Made by a program: the position numbers and the translations under genes | Shown here: piece after piece, positions 15,501-28,415 of the stretch | Layout: every line of letters begins with the position of its first letter | Position numbering within the stretch: position 1 is the stretch's first letter | The notes under the pieces: model-generated | What the model was told of the DNA's origin: nothing | Databases searched by the model: none | What the model saw: the letters and a program-made list of their open reading frames with translations, nothing else | NCBI GenBank assembly: GCA_964016885.1 | Contig: OZ024743.1 | Coordinates: 183,512,990-183,576,989, forward strand | DNA from: Eledone cirrhosa | Taxonomy: Eukaryota; Mollusca; Cephalopoda; Octopoda; Eledonidae | DNA length: 64,000 bases | Direction: 5' to 3'

Positions 15501-18500
15501 GTACAGTAAAAACAGATGTGACACATCACAACCTTGCTCACATTCCTACAAAGTACAGTAAAAACAGATGTGACACATCACAACCGTGCTCACATTCCTA
15601 TAAAGTACAATAAAAACAGATGTGACACATCACAACCGTGCTAACATACCTACAAAGTACAGTAAAAACAGATGGGACACATCACCACCGTGCTCACATT
15701 CCTACAAAGTACAGTAAAAACAGATGTGGCACATCACAACCTTGTTAACATACCTACAAAGTACAGTAAACACAGATCTGACACATCACAACCTTGCTAA
15801 CATACCTACAAAGTACAGTAAAAACAGATGTGACAAATCACAACCTTGTTAACATACCTACAAAGTACAGTAAAAACAGATGTGGCACATCACAACCTTG
15901 TTAACATACCTACAAAGTACAGTAAAAACAGATGTGACAAATCACAACCTTGTTAACATACCTACAAAGTACAGTAAACACAGATGTGACACATCACAAC
16001 CTTGCTAACATACCTACAAAGTACAGTAAAAACAGATGTGACAAATCACAACCTTGTTAACATACCTACAAACTACAGTAAAAACAGATGTGGCACATCA
16101 CAACCTTGTTAACATACCTACAAAGTACAGTAAAAACAGATGTGACAAATCACAACCTTGTTAACATACCGACAAAGTACAGTAAACACAGATGTGACAC
16201 ATCACAACCTTGCTAACATACCTACAAAGTACAGTAAAAACAGATGTGACAGATCACAACCTTGATAACATACCTACAAAGTACAGTAAAAACAGATGTA
16301 TGTGACACATCACCACCGTGCTCACATTCCTACAAAGTACAGTAAAAACAGATGTGACAAATCACAACCTTGTTAACATACCTACAAAGTACACTAAAAA
16401 CAGATGTGACACATCACAACCTTGTTAACATACCTACAAAGTACAGTAAACACAGATGTGACACATCACAACCTTGCTAACATACCTACAAAGTACAGTA
16501 AAAACAGATGTATGTGACAAATCACAACCTTGTTAACATACCTACAAAGTACAGTAAACACAGATGTGACACATCACCACCGTGCTAACATACCTACAAA
16601 GTACACTAAAAACAGATGTGACACATCACAACCTTGCTAACATACCTACAAAGTACAATAAAAACAGATGTAACACATCACAAACCTTTTCTTTTGTTTT
16701 GTCCCAGTTTGCTGTGTACCATCCAGAGGTGCTTTCCTTTTGTTGCCACGGCCTTTTGAAGCTGTTTATAAACAGACAGAATCATGTTTAACGTGAGTAA
16801 AAAGACAGAATTATGTTTGATGTGGGTTAATAGATATAGATATATTGATGTGGGTTAATAGATATAGATATGTTGATGTGGGTTAATAGATATAGATATG
16901 TTGATGTGGGTTAATAGATATAGATATGTTGATGTGGGTTAATAGATATAGATATGTTGATGTAGGTTAATAGATATAGATATGTTGATGTAGGTGAATA
17001 GATATAGATATGTTGATGTGGGTTAATAGATATAGATATGTTGATGTGGGTTAATAGATATAGATATGTTGATGTGGGTTAATAGATATAGGTATGTTGA
17101 TGTGGGTTAATAGATATAGATATGTTGATGTGGGTTAATAGATATAGATATGTTGATGTGGGTTAATAGATATAGATATATTGATGTGGGTTAATAGATA
17201 TAGATATGTTGATGTGGGTTAATAGATATAGATATGTTGATGTGGGTTAATAAATATAGATATGTTGAAGTGGAGGCCAATGGCCTAGTGGTTAGAGCAT
17301 TGGCCTTGCAATGAGATCAATTCTCAGACCGGGTGATGTGTTGTTTCCTTGAGCAAGACACTTTATTTCACATTGCTCCAGTTTACTCTGCTGTAGAAAT
17401 GAGATGATAGGGAGAGGGGTCCCTATCATTCTACTGCAAAGTGGTCGTGGAGGTGCCACGGCAAAAAAGCACCCAGCACTCACTGTAAATGAGGTTGGTG
17501 TTAGGAAGGGCATCCGGCTGTAGAAATCAAGCCAGAATATAGGTATGTTGATGTGGGTTAATAAATATAGATATATTGATGTGCGTTAATAGATATAAAT
17601 ATATTGATGTTGGTTAATAGACAATAGACATGTGTTGATGTGGGTTAATATAGATATGTTGATGTGGTTTAATAGATATAGATATATTGATGTGGTTTAA
17701 TAGATATAGATATATTGATGTGAAGAGTTTCATAGGAAAGATGCCACAAACTTTAAGAATGCCTTAATTGTAAAATAAATAGTTGAACACCAACTTTCTC
17801 AAGTTTATCCGAGCAGGAGTATTTAGATCTGTCAGTTGGAGAAGTTGTTTTTACAGCTGGATGCATTTCCTACTAACATTCAACCATAAAGTACGAATCT
17901 GGTTATTTTTTTATAATTCACACGAACTGGAGGCGGTAGAGTTATGTACCTTGTTAACTAACAGACATCACACATTAGCTGTTACAGGATGAAATGAATT
18001 TTATAAAATTATTTCAGCATGTATGTCTTCTCACACCTCTGATCCACTTCTCTCAGAACATTGGCAAACCACTTACTTTCAACTTTCCTCCAATCTATGT
18101 AAGCCTAATGTCCATCTTCTCTTATAGCTCCATAATAGTCTTTTCTGTCCCATTTCTACTGGTCTTTCTAAGTCTGTCTTTTAGCTAGTATGCTTCAATC
18201 TACATTACTATTTACTGACAAGGCCACCTTTTGTCTGGCTAGTACTTTGCTCTTAGTGGCTTGCAACAGACTGTATTGAAGAAACTTCCAGTTTTCCTGT
18301 CATAGATATCTATCTCAACATCATCATCATTATATGCAACACATATGATGTCTTTGAACAGAAGGGTGTTTTTAGTTTCCAAACCCTCCTTCAGATTGTC
18401 TTGTGTCTCTCAGTCCATCTAGATCTAACTCTAACACCACTAGTAACTAGTCTATGCTAAGTGGTGTATATTTCTCCAGAAAAAGGCTTTAGTATTCACA

Positions 18501-21500
18501 GCCATCCGTTTATACCATTTTCTGATGGGTATGAAATCAATCTGGCTTGTGTGTTCACCTGATTCGTAGGTGATAAAATGGCTGGTTTTCTCTAGTTAGT
18601 GTTACAAATGGTGAGGTCTTCATAGAAATGATTCTTTCGTTCATCTGTTGGTACTAATTGTGGTATATAGGAGGAGTAAACAGTTGTTATTGCATCATCT
18701 TCCATGTTAACTTTGCCTTTCATTCTTTTGGGGTTGATAAAAAAAAAAATACTAGTCTAGTACTGGGGTCGATTCTTCCTCTATATCTTTTTCTCGCTCC
18801 CACTCTCTCTATCCTTCTCTGGAGGAAATCTGTTGTACTCAGGCCTGGAGAGGGATGGGCTCTGCTAGGTTTTAAATGCACAAGAAATGCTGTATGAGCA
18901 TTCAATACGACTCCCTCAGGAGTTACGGGACCATACTATACCATACCATTACATCATCTATGACCAGTCTACGTGTGTTAATTCAGTTGGATGGCTCGAC
19001 TACCTCAAATACTTCACCCCTGTAAAGCTGCTGTGAAGACAACAACGTCTAATAGAGAAGTAACTTTACTGAGAAATATTGTATATAATATCAGGAGAGA
19101 AGTAACTTTACTGAGAAATATTTTATGTAATATCAGGAGAGAAGTAACTTTATTTCTGAGAAATCTTATAATATTAGGAGAGGAGGGTATTTTCTGTTTT
19201 GTCAAAACAAATATTTTACAATGACATGCAACTACTGAACATATTATTGGTAATGACGTGGGGGTATAATTATTGATTAGATTGATTGACCTAATCTTTT
19301 ATTGGCTTTGAGAGGTGTAAAACACAGATACACATAAACATATATACATACATACAGAGGCTGTAAAACACACTCACATATATACATACAGAGGCTGTAA
19401 AACTCACACACATATATACATACATACAGAGGCTGTAAAACTCACACACATATACATAGATTGTAAAAATCAGATACATCTGCACACACACACAAACACA
19501 ATATCACCACACACATAAACACAGTATACAACACACACACGCAAGGACACAGTAGACACTATACACACACACACATAAGGACACAGTATATACCACACGC
19601 ACACACATATATATATAGGACACAGCATATACCATACATAAACACTGTATACACCACACACAAAGGACACAGTATACACCACACACAAAAACATAAGGAC
19701 ACAGTCTTCAAACCATGTCAATGGCTTAAAAGAGTTGTTTTTTTTGCCATGTTTTCTACAGTTGGATGTTCTTCCTAATATAAACTCATATTTTATTGTA
19801 AGTATGGTGTATGGGTATACAAGAGATTTAGTGGGATAACAGGTAGACTAACAGGAAGGGAAGACTTTACATGTAGAAGATAAACAAGGGTAATTGAGGA
19901 GAAGAGTGTCAATGATATAAACCTTCTCTAACCACAGGAAGGATCCATAGAAGTAGTTGATAGCTTCTGTTATCTAGGTGACTTAATTAGCAGTGGAGAA
20001 GGATGCTCCGAGAGCATAATAGCTAGAATAAGGATAGGATGGAAGAAGTTTAAAGAACTGCCCCCACTGCTGACAATAAAAGGTTTCTACTTATTTACAA
20101 AAAGACGACTGTATGTTGACTGTGTGTGAAGTGTGATGCTGTATGGTAGTGAAACATCGGCAGTGACTGCAGAAGACATGTGTAGGCTGAAGAGAAATGA
20201 AACAACCATGCTCTGTTGGATGTGCCATGTGAGAGAAAGGCAGAGCTTAGACGAACTGAGACAGAAACTGGGCTTAAGAGGAATCCAAGGTGGTGTGCAG
20301 AAGAGACTGTTGGTATGGACATGGTACGCATGGATGATGACTGCTGGGTGAAGAAGTGCCAGGAAATGCCAGTGGAAGGATGCCAAGAAAGACTTGGGCA
20401 GAGGTGGTGAAATATAACCTCAAATCATTGAGACTCACAGAAGAGATGACAAAGGAATACGAGTGGTGAGATGCAGTGTTGAGAAGGACCTGTTCAACTC
20501 ATGCAAGTGTGGGAAAAAAAATGATGATGATATCAGTGTGACTGCTATTTTGCTGGATATATTGTTTATGGGAGACTTAAACAACTACCATCTCAGGCTT
20601 TATAAATGATGTTAAGATATTTGCAATGAATGGAATATAAACATACACAAATACATGATGATTACTTCATTGACAGATGATAGTCATCTCAACATCACCT
20701 AAATCATTCCTGCAAGTCTACAGCTTCACATGTGCACAGAGGAGACTTTTCAAACCAGCAACGAAAGGCAAGACCAAACCTCATGCCCAGGCACTGACAA
20801 TACATCAGTACAGGTGACTGGGAAACACACACACACAAATAAACTCACTCAAATGTTCAGAAGGCTTACTGGAAGTGGTAGAAAATTTTAGCAGTGGAGG
20901 TGGATATAGTGATAGTGTTGTAGCCAGAGTGAGAATGGGGTGGAAAAAGTTCAAGGAGCTATTACCTCTGCTCGCAACATGTTTCTCTCAAAGAATGAAA
21001 GGCATATATAACATAAGTACCACACTGCATGGCAGTGAAACATGGGCATTGAGTGCATAAGATTTACAGCAGCTAAAAAGAAATGAAGCATACAAGCTTC
21101 GCTGGATATGTAATGTTAGTGTTTATATCAATAAAGCACAAGTGAACTGAGAGGAAAGTTGAGTATAAACTAAATTCAATAGAACATACAATTGAGATGA
21201 TTGCGTTAATATGAGCATTTGATTTGTAAGGAGGGCATGAGTTCTATAAAAAAATGTTGAGTTCTTAAAGTGAATGGAACCTGTAGAAGACCAAGAAAGA
21301 CACAAGATAAAGTTGAGAAAAATGACCTAAAAAAAATGGATCTCACGAAGGAGATGACACTGGATTTGGGTAGACTGGTGATATACTATAATACAAATGG
21401 CTCTTCCATCAGTAAAAACACTGAGATACTAAAGATAAATGTGGTGAGAGACTAGAGGTTACAGTGTTTGGGGACTGAGTGGTGACATTAAAGATAGACA

Positions 21501-24500
21501 TGGTGAGAGACTGGAAATTACAGTGTTTTAGGATTGAATGGAAACAATATAGGATTAGAGAAGATCTGGACGATTATATGACAACCTCTCTAGTGTCAGT
21601 GCCATGATAACACACACCCAGTTAACCCTGTAAGGTGGTAATACTAGTGCCATGATAAAATGCACCCAGTCAACTCTGTAAAGTTGTGCTAGTGCCATGA
21701 TAAAATTCCCCTACTACATCCTGTAAGGTGGTTGGCATTAGGAAAGGCATCCAGCCATAGAAACCATGACAACTATAGATGTGTGTGTGTATGTATGCAT
21801 TTATCAGTCAGTGAGTTCATAAGGTTGCAGTCTTATAGATGTTTGGCCAATTGGCCCTGAACCAGCATTCTCAAATTGTTACCTTTTTGTCTTTATCCAC
21901 CCCTTTCTTACTGGTATAGTTTTTTTTTCTTCTTATGGCTCATCTTTACATATATATATGGAAAAAAAATAAAAGTTTCAATATCGTCATCATCATTTAA
22001 TATCCATTTTCAATGGGTAAGGCGGGTAAGGCGGCTGGGCCTTCGGAAATAGTTGCTGAGATGCTGAAGGCATCTGGCACGGTGGGACACACCATGGTCA
22101 CCCGCATAGTTAACCAAGTCGTACAGAATGGGGTTGTTCCGAAGGACTGGCATAGCAGCATCATCGTTAACTGTTATAAGGGTAAAGGAGACGCCCTAGA
22201 TAGGAGTAACTATAGAGGCATTAAATTAATCGACCAGGTCATGAAGGTCACGGAAAAAGTAATAGCGCAACTAATCAGAGAGAGAATTGACCTAGATGAA
22301 ATGCAGTTCGGGTTTGTGTCAGGCAAAAGCACCACAGACGCTCTTTTCATAGTACGACAACTACAGGAGAAGTACCTAGCTAAAGGTAAACCCCTCTACT
22401 TAGCTTTTGTCGACCTGGAGAAAGCCTTCGACAGAGTCCCCCGCTCCATTATCTGGTGGGCTCTTAGAAAACTAGGCGTTGACGAATGGCTTGTGAGGGC
22501 TATACAAGCCATGTATAAAGAAACAGTCAGCAAGGTTAGAATTAACAACGAATATAGTGAAGAGTTTAGCGTAAAAGTTGACGTCCATCAGGGCTCTGTT
22601 CTCAGCCCCCTACTATTTATTATTGCCCTTCAGGCTATAACAGAGGAGTTCAAGACAGGCTGCCCGTGGGAACTCCTATACGCAGACGACCTGACACTCA
22701 TAGCGGAATCAATGGCCGAGCTAGAGAAGAAATTCCAAACATGGAAGCACGGCCTAGAGTCAAAAGGACTTAAAATTAACCTGGCTAAGACCAAAGTTCT
22801 AGTTTGTAGGAAAGAAAACAAGGCGGCAGTCCCTTCTGGGAAATGGTCGTGCTCGGTGTGTAGGAAATGCGTAGGTAGAAACTCCATTTTATGTCCTAAA
22901 TGCAAAGTATGGGTGCATAAAAGATGTAGTGGGATCACAGGTAAGCTAACTAAGAACATAGATTTTACATGTGGCCGGTGTTCTGGTGCAATAAGTAGCA
23001 GCAAGTGCCCACAAAATACTAGCTCTTTCAATTGCGCAGAGGGTTCTATAGAAATAGTGGACAGCTTCCGTTACCTGGGCGATAAAATCAGCAGTGGGGG
23101 AGGGTGCTCTGAAAGTACTGTAGCTAGAGTCAGAACTGGTTGGAAAAAGTTCAGAGAGCTTATACCACTATTAGCTGCTAAAGGGTTCTCCCTAAAAATG
23201 AAAGGCAGGTTGTACGATGCCTGCATACGAACAGCAATGTTGCATGGCAGTGAGACCTGGGCATTGTCTGCAGAGGATATACGCAGACTAGAGAGGAACG
23301 AAGCTTGCATGCTCCGCTGGATGTGTAACAGTAATATACGTGAACGGCAAAGCATAAACGAACTAAGGAAAAAATTAGAGATAAGAGGGATCAGATGTTG
23401 TTTACTCGAGAGAAGGCTACGTTGGTATGGACACGTGATGCGCATGAAAGTCGATAGCTGTATAACAAAGTGCAGGGCAATAAAGATAGACGGTAGCCAC
23501 GGAATAGGCAGACCTAGAAAAACCTGGGACGAGCTGATAAACTCCGACCTCACACACTTACACCTCTCCAAGACAATGTCACTGGACCGAGACCTTTGGC
23601 GGTACTCAGTAACAGAGAAGACCCGCCTTGCCAGTAGGCATCTCTAACAAAATACACCCCGTCCCGCCACCACCCCCACCCCATCCACACCACCCCGTTC
23701 TATGTAAAGTTATGTTGGTGCCGCGCCATCCAGGCCGAAACAAATGAGATCGTGTAGGTGTCACGACAAAAAAACACACAGTCCACGCTGTAATGTGGCC
23801 GTGTAGGCAACACGGTAAAAACCTCCCAGACCCACACTGTAAATGTGGTTGGTGTTAGGAAGGGCATCCAACTGTAGAAAACCTGCCAGACAGTCCTATG
23901 CGAGCAAGACAATCACTCTTGCCTCAAGTGGGACTACCCCCGTCCAAACCCATGCAAGCGTGGAACACGGACGTTAAACGTTGATGATGATGATGATGAT
24001 GAATGCCAGCAAGAGTTGGATGGGTTTTGACAGATTGGCTTGGTTTCTATGGCTGGATGCCCTTCTTACCACCTACCATATTACAGGGTGGACTGGGTGC
24101 TTTTTGTCATGTCAACAGCACAACCACCTTACAGGATGGACTGGGTGTTTTTGATGTGGTTCATTATATCAGTAAGTAGTGCTTGGTTAAAACTTAAAAT
24201 GTCTACCTAGTCTACCCAGATATGAATATAGTAATAAACAAAACAAAACAAAGTTTTCATGAGAGAGAAAAAAATCACACTCACCATAAATAAATTATTT
24301 TCAGTGAAAAGAAAATTGATATGCAGAATAAATTATTGATTTATTTTTACTTATATAGGTATTTTATGAAAGCAAATATAATGAAAGTATTTGTCATAAA
24401 GTTTCTATGAAATAAATGACAATTCTATCAGTGTATTTCTACAAAGACAAGTTTCACCCTTATCTACAGAGTACAGGACAATCAACATAAAATGACTAAC

Positions 24501-27500
24501 TTTCTATAAAAGGAAGTATTAAAGTAAATTATTTGATTACTGAGATTTCCACACCTTAATTCTTTATTGAAAAGAGGGAGGAGGAGAAAGAAGAAATATA
24601 TCAAGAGTGAAATGCAGGTCAAATTATTGTTGGTTGTTGCAAGTCAGTGTTACATATCATGTAATATGATTTGACCGTTTGTATTTGCAATCATATTCTT
24701 TTGAGTTGCGTTACTTGATGGAGTGTATAGATGGGAGATCAGAGAGTCACTCTAGGTAGAGCCGCTACTTCTCCAAATTGAAAGATCACAGCTCCGATAC
24801 TATGGGCATGTGGTTAGAATGTCTCAGGAAAGAATCACTAAACAGATTTTATGGGCAAAACCAACTAGCAGGAGACCCAGGGGTAGATTCCAAGTAAGAT
24901 GGTTGGATAACATCCATGAGCTTGGTTGGTCTCGCTTGGAGATCCAGCCGGATCAATTGGAGATGGTTGCTTCTAACAGGACCCACTGGAAGGAGTGTTT
25001 GAGGACTCTGCTCCCACAACCTTCCCAGGAATACGAGGAAGAGGAGAAGAACCACTAGTTAGTAGTCATCATCATCATCATCATTTCATTTTACCTCCAC
25101 TTTTCTCTGCTTGCAAGGGTGGGACGGGAACTGATTCTGGCTTGATTTCTACAGCTGGATGCCCTTCCTAACACCAACCTCATTTACAGTGAGTGCTGGA
25201 TGCTTTCTTGCCGTGGCACCTCCACGACCACTTTGCAGTGGAATGATAGGGATCCCAGTCCCTATCATCTCATTTCTACAGCTGAGTAAACTGGAGCAAT
25301 GTGAAATAAAGTGCCTTGCTCAAGGAAACAACACATCGCCCAGTCTGAGAATTGAACTCACAACCTTTTGATTGCAAGGCCTATGCTCTAACCACTAAGC
25401 CATGTGCCTCCATCATATATATTTAATAACCACACTGATATAAAGCTGAGAGATATTACAATAGATTGGTTATTTTGGCACACCACACCCTTTGACATAC
25501 CTATATTTCTTTTCTTTGCTATCTTTACTATGTCAGTGTCAACCAGGTCCTACCCAACCTTTCTTCATCAGCATGCCAACACATTCTTCTATTACCACAT
25601 ATTTCTGCAGATGTGACCTTTCAGATGAACATAAACCCTCACATTACTCTCAGCACTCCCGTGGGCCTGCAAAGTTTATGACTGCATCATGACCAAACCA
25701 CACACAAAAAAAGGATGGGACATTTCTTGTAAGTATTCTGTTTTTGATGTGAAGTGAACATAGGTCATCTTAGTCCAAGTAAAATTATGGCATGTAAATG
25801 TTATCATTTTATATCTGTTGTTCCACACTTGCATGGGTTGGACAGGTCCTTCCCAGTACAGCATCTCCCTACTTGTCGCATTCCTCTGTCATCTCCTCTG
25901 TGAACTTCAGTGATCTGAGATCAGTTCTCATCACTTCCATCCAGGTCTTCCTCCTGTCACTGAATAAACAACATTGTGTTTTATCTCGTCAATGATATGA
26001 CAGCGATCTCTTGTTGGACCTCTGTCGGTTCCAACAGAAACATCTACCCTTAATGTAGTTCTCAAGTAGATTCAGCATGATACTGCATGACAAAGCTGGT
26101 CCTTTCAATTACAGGTGTAACTCATATTTTGCCAGCTGAGTGGAGTGGAGTAACACAAAATAAAGTGTCTTGTTCAAGGATACAACATGATGCTGGACAT
26201 CAAATATTATGATTATCAGCAGCACACCCTGCACTTTCAGTAGTGATCCCGGATATGAAATCACCATAAGATTAGCTAATAGTTAAACTGGTTTAGAAAA
26301 CACACAACATTAGGATTAACACTTTTGTAACCATGTTTCTAATGAAATATATTTGACTAGCATTAAAGCCCGGCGTTGCTCGGGGTCAGTAAGTTACCAA
26401 ATTTAGGTTGCACCACCCATTTTATGGCAGCACTTTTTTGTCTGCCAGGCACTGGGTGAATGAATTGCAGACCTGGACTGCCGAAGCAGGAGCTGCGCCA
26501 GCAGTGACAATTGTAGTTTCGCCTATGGATATTATCTCTGTGCAAAGAAGTATTGAAATTTATTGTTTCACAGTACTTGCGCAACCCGCGCGTAGACGAT
26601 GCCGGCCAAACAACAGAGCTGCGATGGAGTTGTTCTGCATGGTTGCCTAATGTGAGTTTTCTAAATTTAAGACAGTAGGTAGGGGTGTGATATGGGGGAG
26701 AGTTAGCTGCTGTTTCTAGCAGGTTTATTGACCTCACAGAGGATATGTTTTCTAAATTTAAGACAGTAGAGAGGGGTGTGATATGGGGGAGAGTTAGCTG
26801 CTGTTTCTAGCAGGTTTAGTGACCTCATAGAGGATATTATTGTGTATAGTAAATGAACTGATACTTCTTTCTTCCAAGTTCGTTGAGAGATGTTTTAAAA
26901 AAGATTTATCGTTATTTTTTTTGTTGTTGAATAAATTTATCTGTTGCTTTTGAATAATTGTTGTTTCGACTCAAAAACAAACGTTCTCTCTCTCTCACTC
27001 TCTTCTCTCTCTTCTTTCTTCGACGTTCCTAAAGGAAGTTTGTAAGTTTAAGCATATATAAGAGAAAGTTGCAGCATGTATGTAGTTTTATCGAATTTGA
27101 AGGGGAGTAGAGAGAGGATATCAGATTGTATTAGAGGGGTTAAGCGTCATGTATTTAGTTTTATCGATTATTTCCGTAATTGTGGGTGAGTTTGAAATAA
27201 ATAAATAGTCGTTGACCTAAGTTAGACCATTTACAACATTCTTACAGACTTTGAGTCGAATCGGTTTGAAATTGTGCAAATGTATAAACACGGAACATGC
27301 ACACACACGCACACACAACAACAATCTGCCTTTTATAGATAATGATGATTTGGAAGGATTTGGAAGGATTTATTAAAAGGATTTATTAAAATTATAAATT
27401 ATTTCATTATTAAGACGGTAAAAACAAGAATATATCCCTAGATTGATTTTATGGGAAAAACCAACCAGCAGGAGACCCAGAGGTAGACCCCAAGTAAGAT

Positions 27501-28368
27501 GGTTGGATAACATCCATGAGCTTGGCTGGTCTCATTTGGGGATCCAGTAGGATCAGTTGGAGACAGTTGCTTCTGACAAGACCTGCTGGAAGGAGTGTTC
27601 GAGGACTCTGCACCCAATGACTCTCTAAGGAATAAGTGGGCGAAGAAGATTATAATGGTATTTGTAATTTAACAAAAGGTTCATCGTTTTGGAAGGTTTC
27701 ACATGAGCATTCACATTACTCTATATATACTATTATATTTTCATGGTAAAGGCTTTACCTCACATAATATCGAATCTATGAGATTTTGAAAGTATTTATT
27801 TTGAGAACAATATCTTAACCAGTTTGAGTGACCAGTTACAGCCAGTTTGAACAGAAAAAGGTAGAGAATTCTGGCCGGTTTGAACATTAAAGCGTTAAAT
27901 AGTAATACTTTAAAATAGGTGTTTCTTGTTTCATAGACATAGTGGTTGTTTTGGAGAGATTGGTTTGAAATGGGTTAAGTTAAAGTCAAACTTTGATGAT
28001 ACTCTAAAACGAAACATCTAGTTTTTGAGACAGCTTTTCTTGAAAGGATACATTAGAATGGTAACTTTTTCATTGACTTCGCTATGTATGGTATGAATGT
28101 TTGAAGCAAATTTGGAATCTATTCCTGAAAGTTAAGTGAATCTAGGCATATAGTAGTGCCAAATATCTTGCCTGAGGCACAAATGTCTGCAACAGAAATC
28201 TCTATCACAATAACTTTACTACTCAACCATTTTCCTTTCACTGGTTTAGAGTAGATCAAACATGATATTATAAAAACTGGGGGTTTCCCATACTTAGCTT
28301 GAGGTGAGGTATTCACATCTATTTCAACAACATCCAAACTGAAGTATTTTGGTCTTAAATAGATAGTA

Positions 28369-28415
<47 letters not shown>

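Larger units (their letters stand above)
21982..24160. mobile_element. Older minus-strand 3' tail split by LINE copy A
   Basis: Left piece TCATCATCATTTAATATCCA (21,982-22,010) and right piece AATGCCAGCAAGAGTTGGAT (from 24,001) together form one normal tail, comparable with the continuous one at 57,145-57,190 (CATCATCATTTAACATCTAT...AGCAAGAGTTGGATGGG). The right piece continues with GGCTGGATGCCCTTCTTACC and two copies of TACAGG-TGGACTGGGTG to about 24,155. Confidence 0.7.

Noticed and set aside
2396..16690. CRISPR-like or protein-coding reading of the 52-bp array
   Set aside because: No unique spacers; variation is scattered point change among unit types. Frames of 60-77 codons arise by chance from a unit whose length (52) is not a multiple of three.
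2396..16690. TGTGA...TCACA as a bacterial CRP-type operator
   Set aside because: The sequence is eukaryotic and the spacer is 4, not 6. Treated only as part of the satellite dyad.
19291..19721. Cys/Val/Tyr-rich minus-strand frames
   Set aside because: Translation of CA/TA microsatellite sequence.
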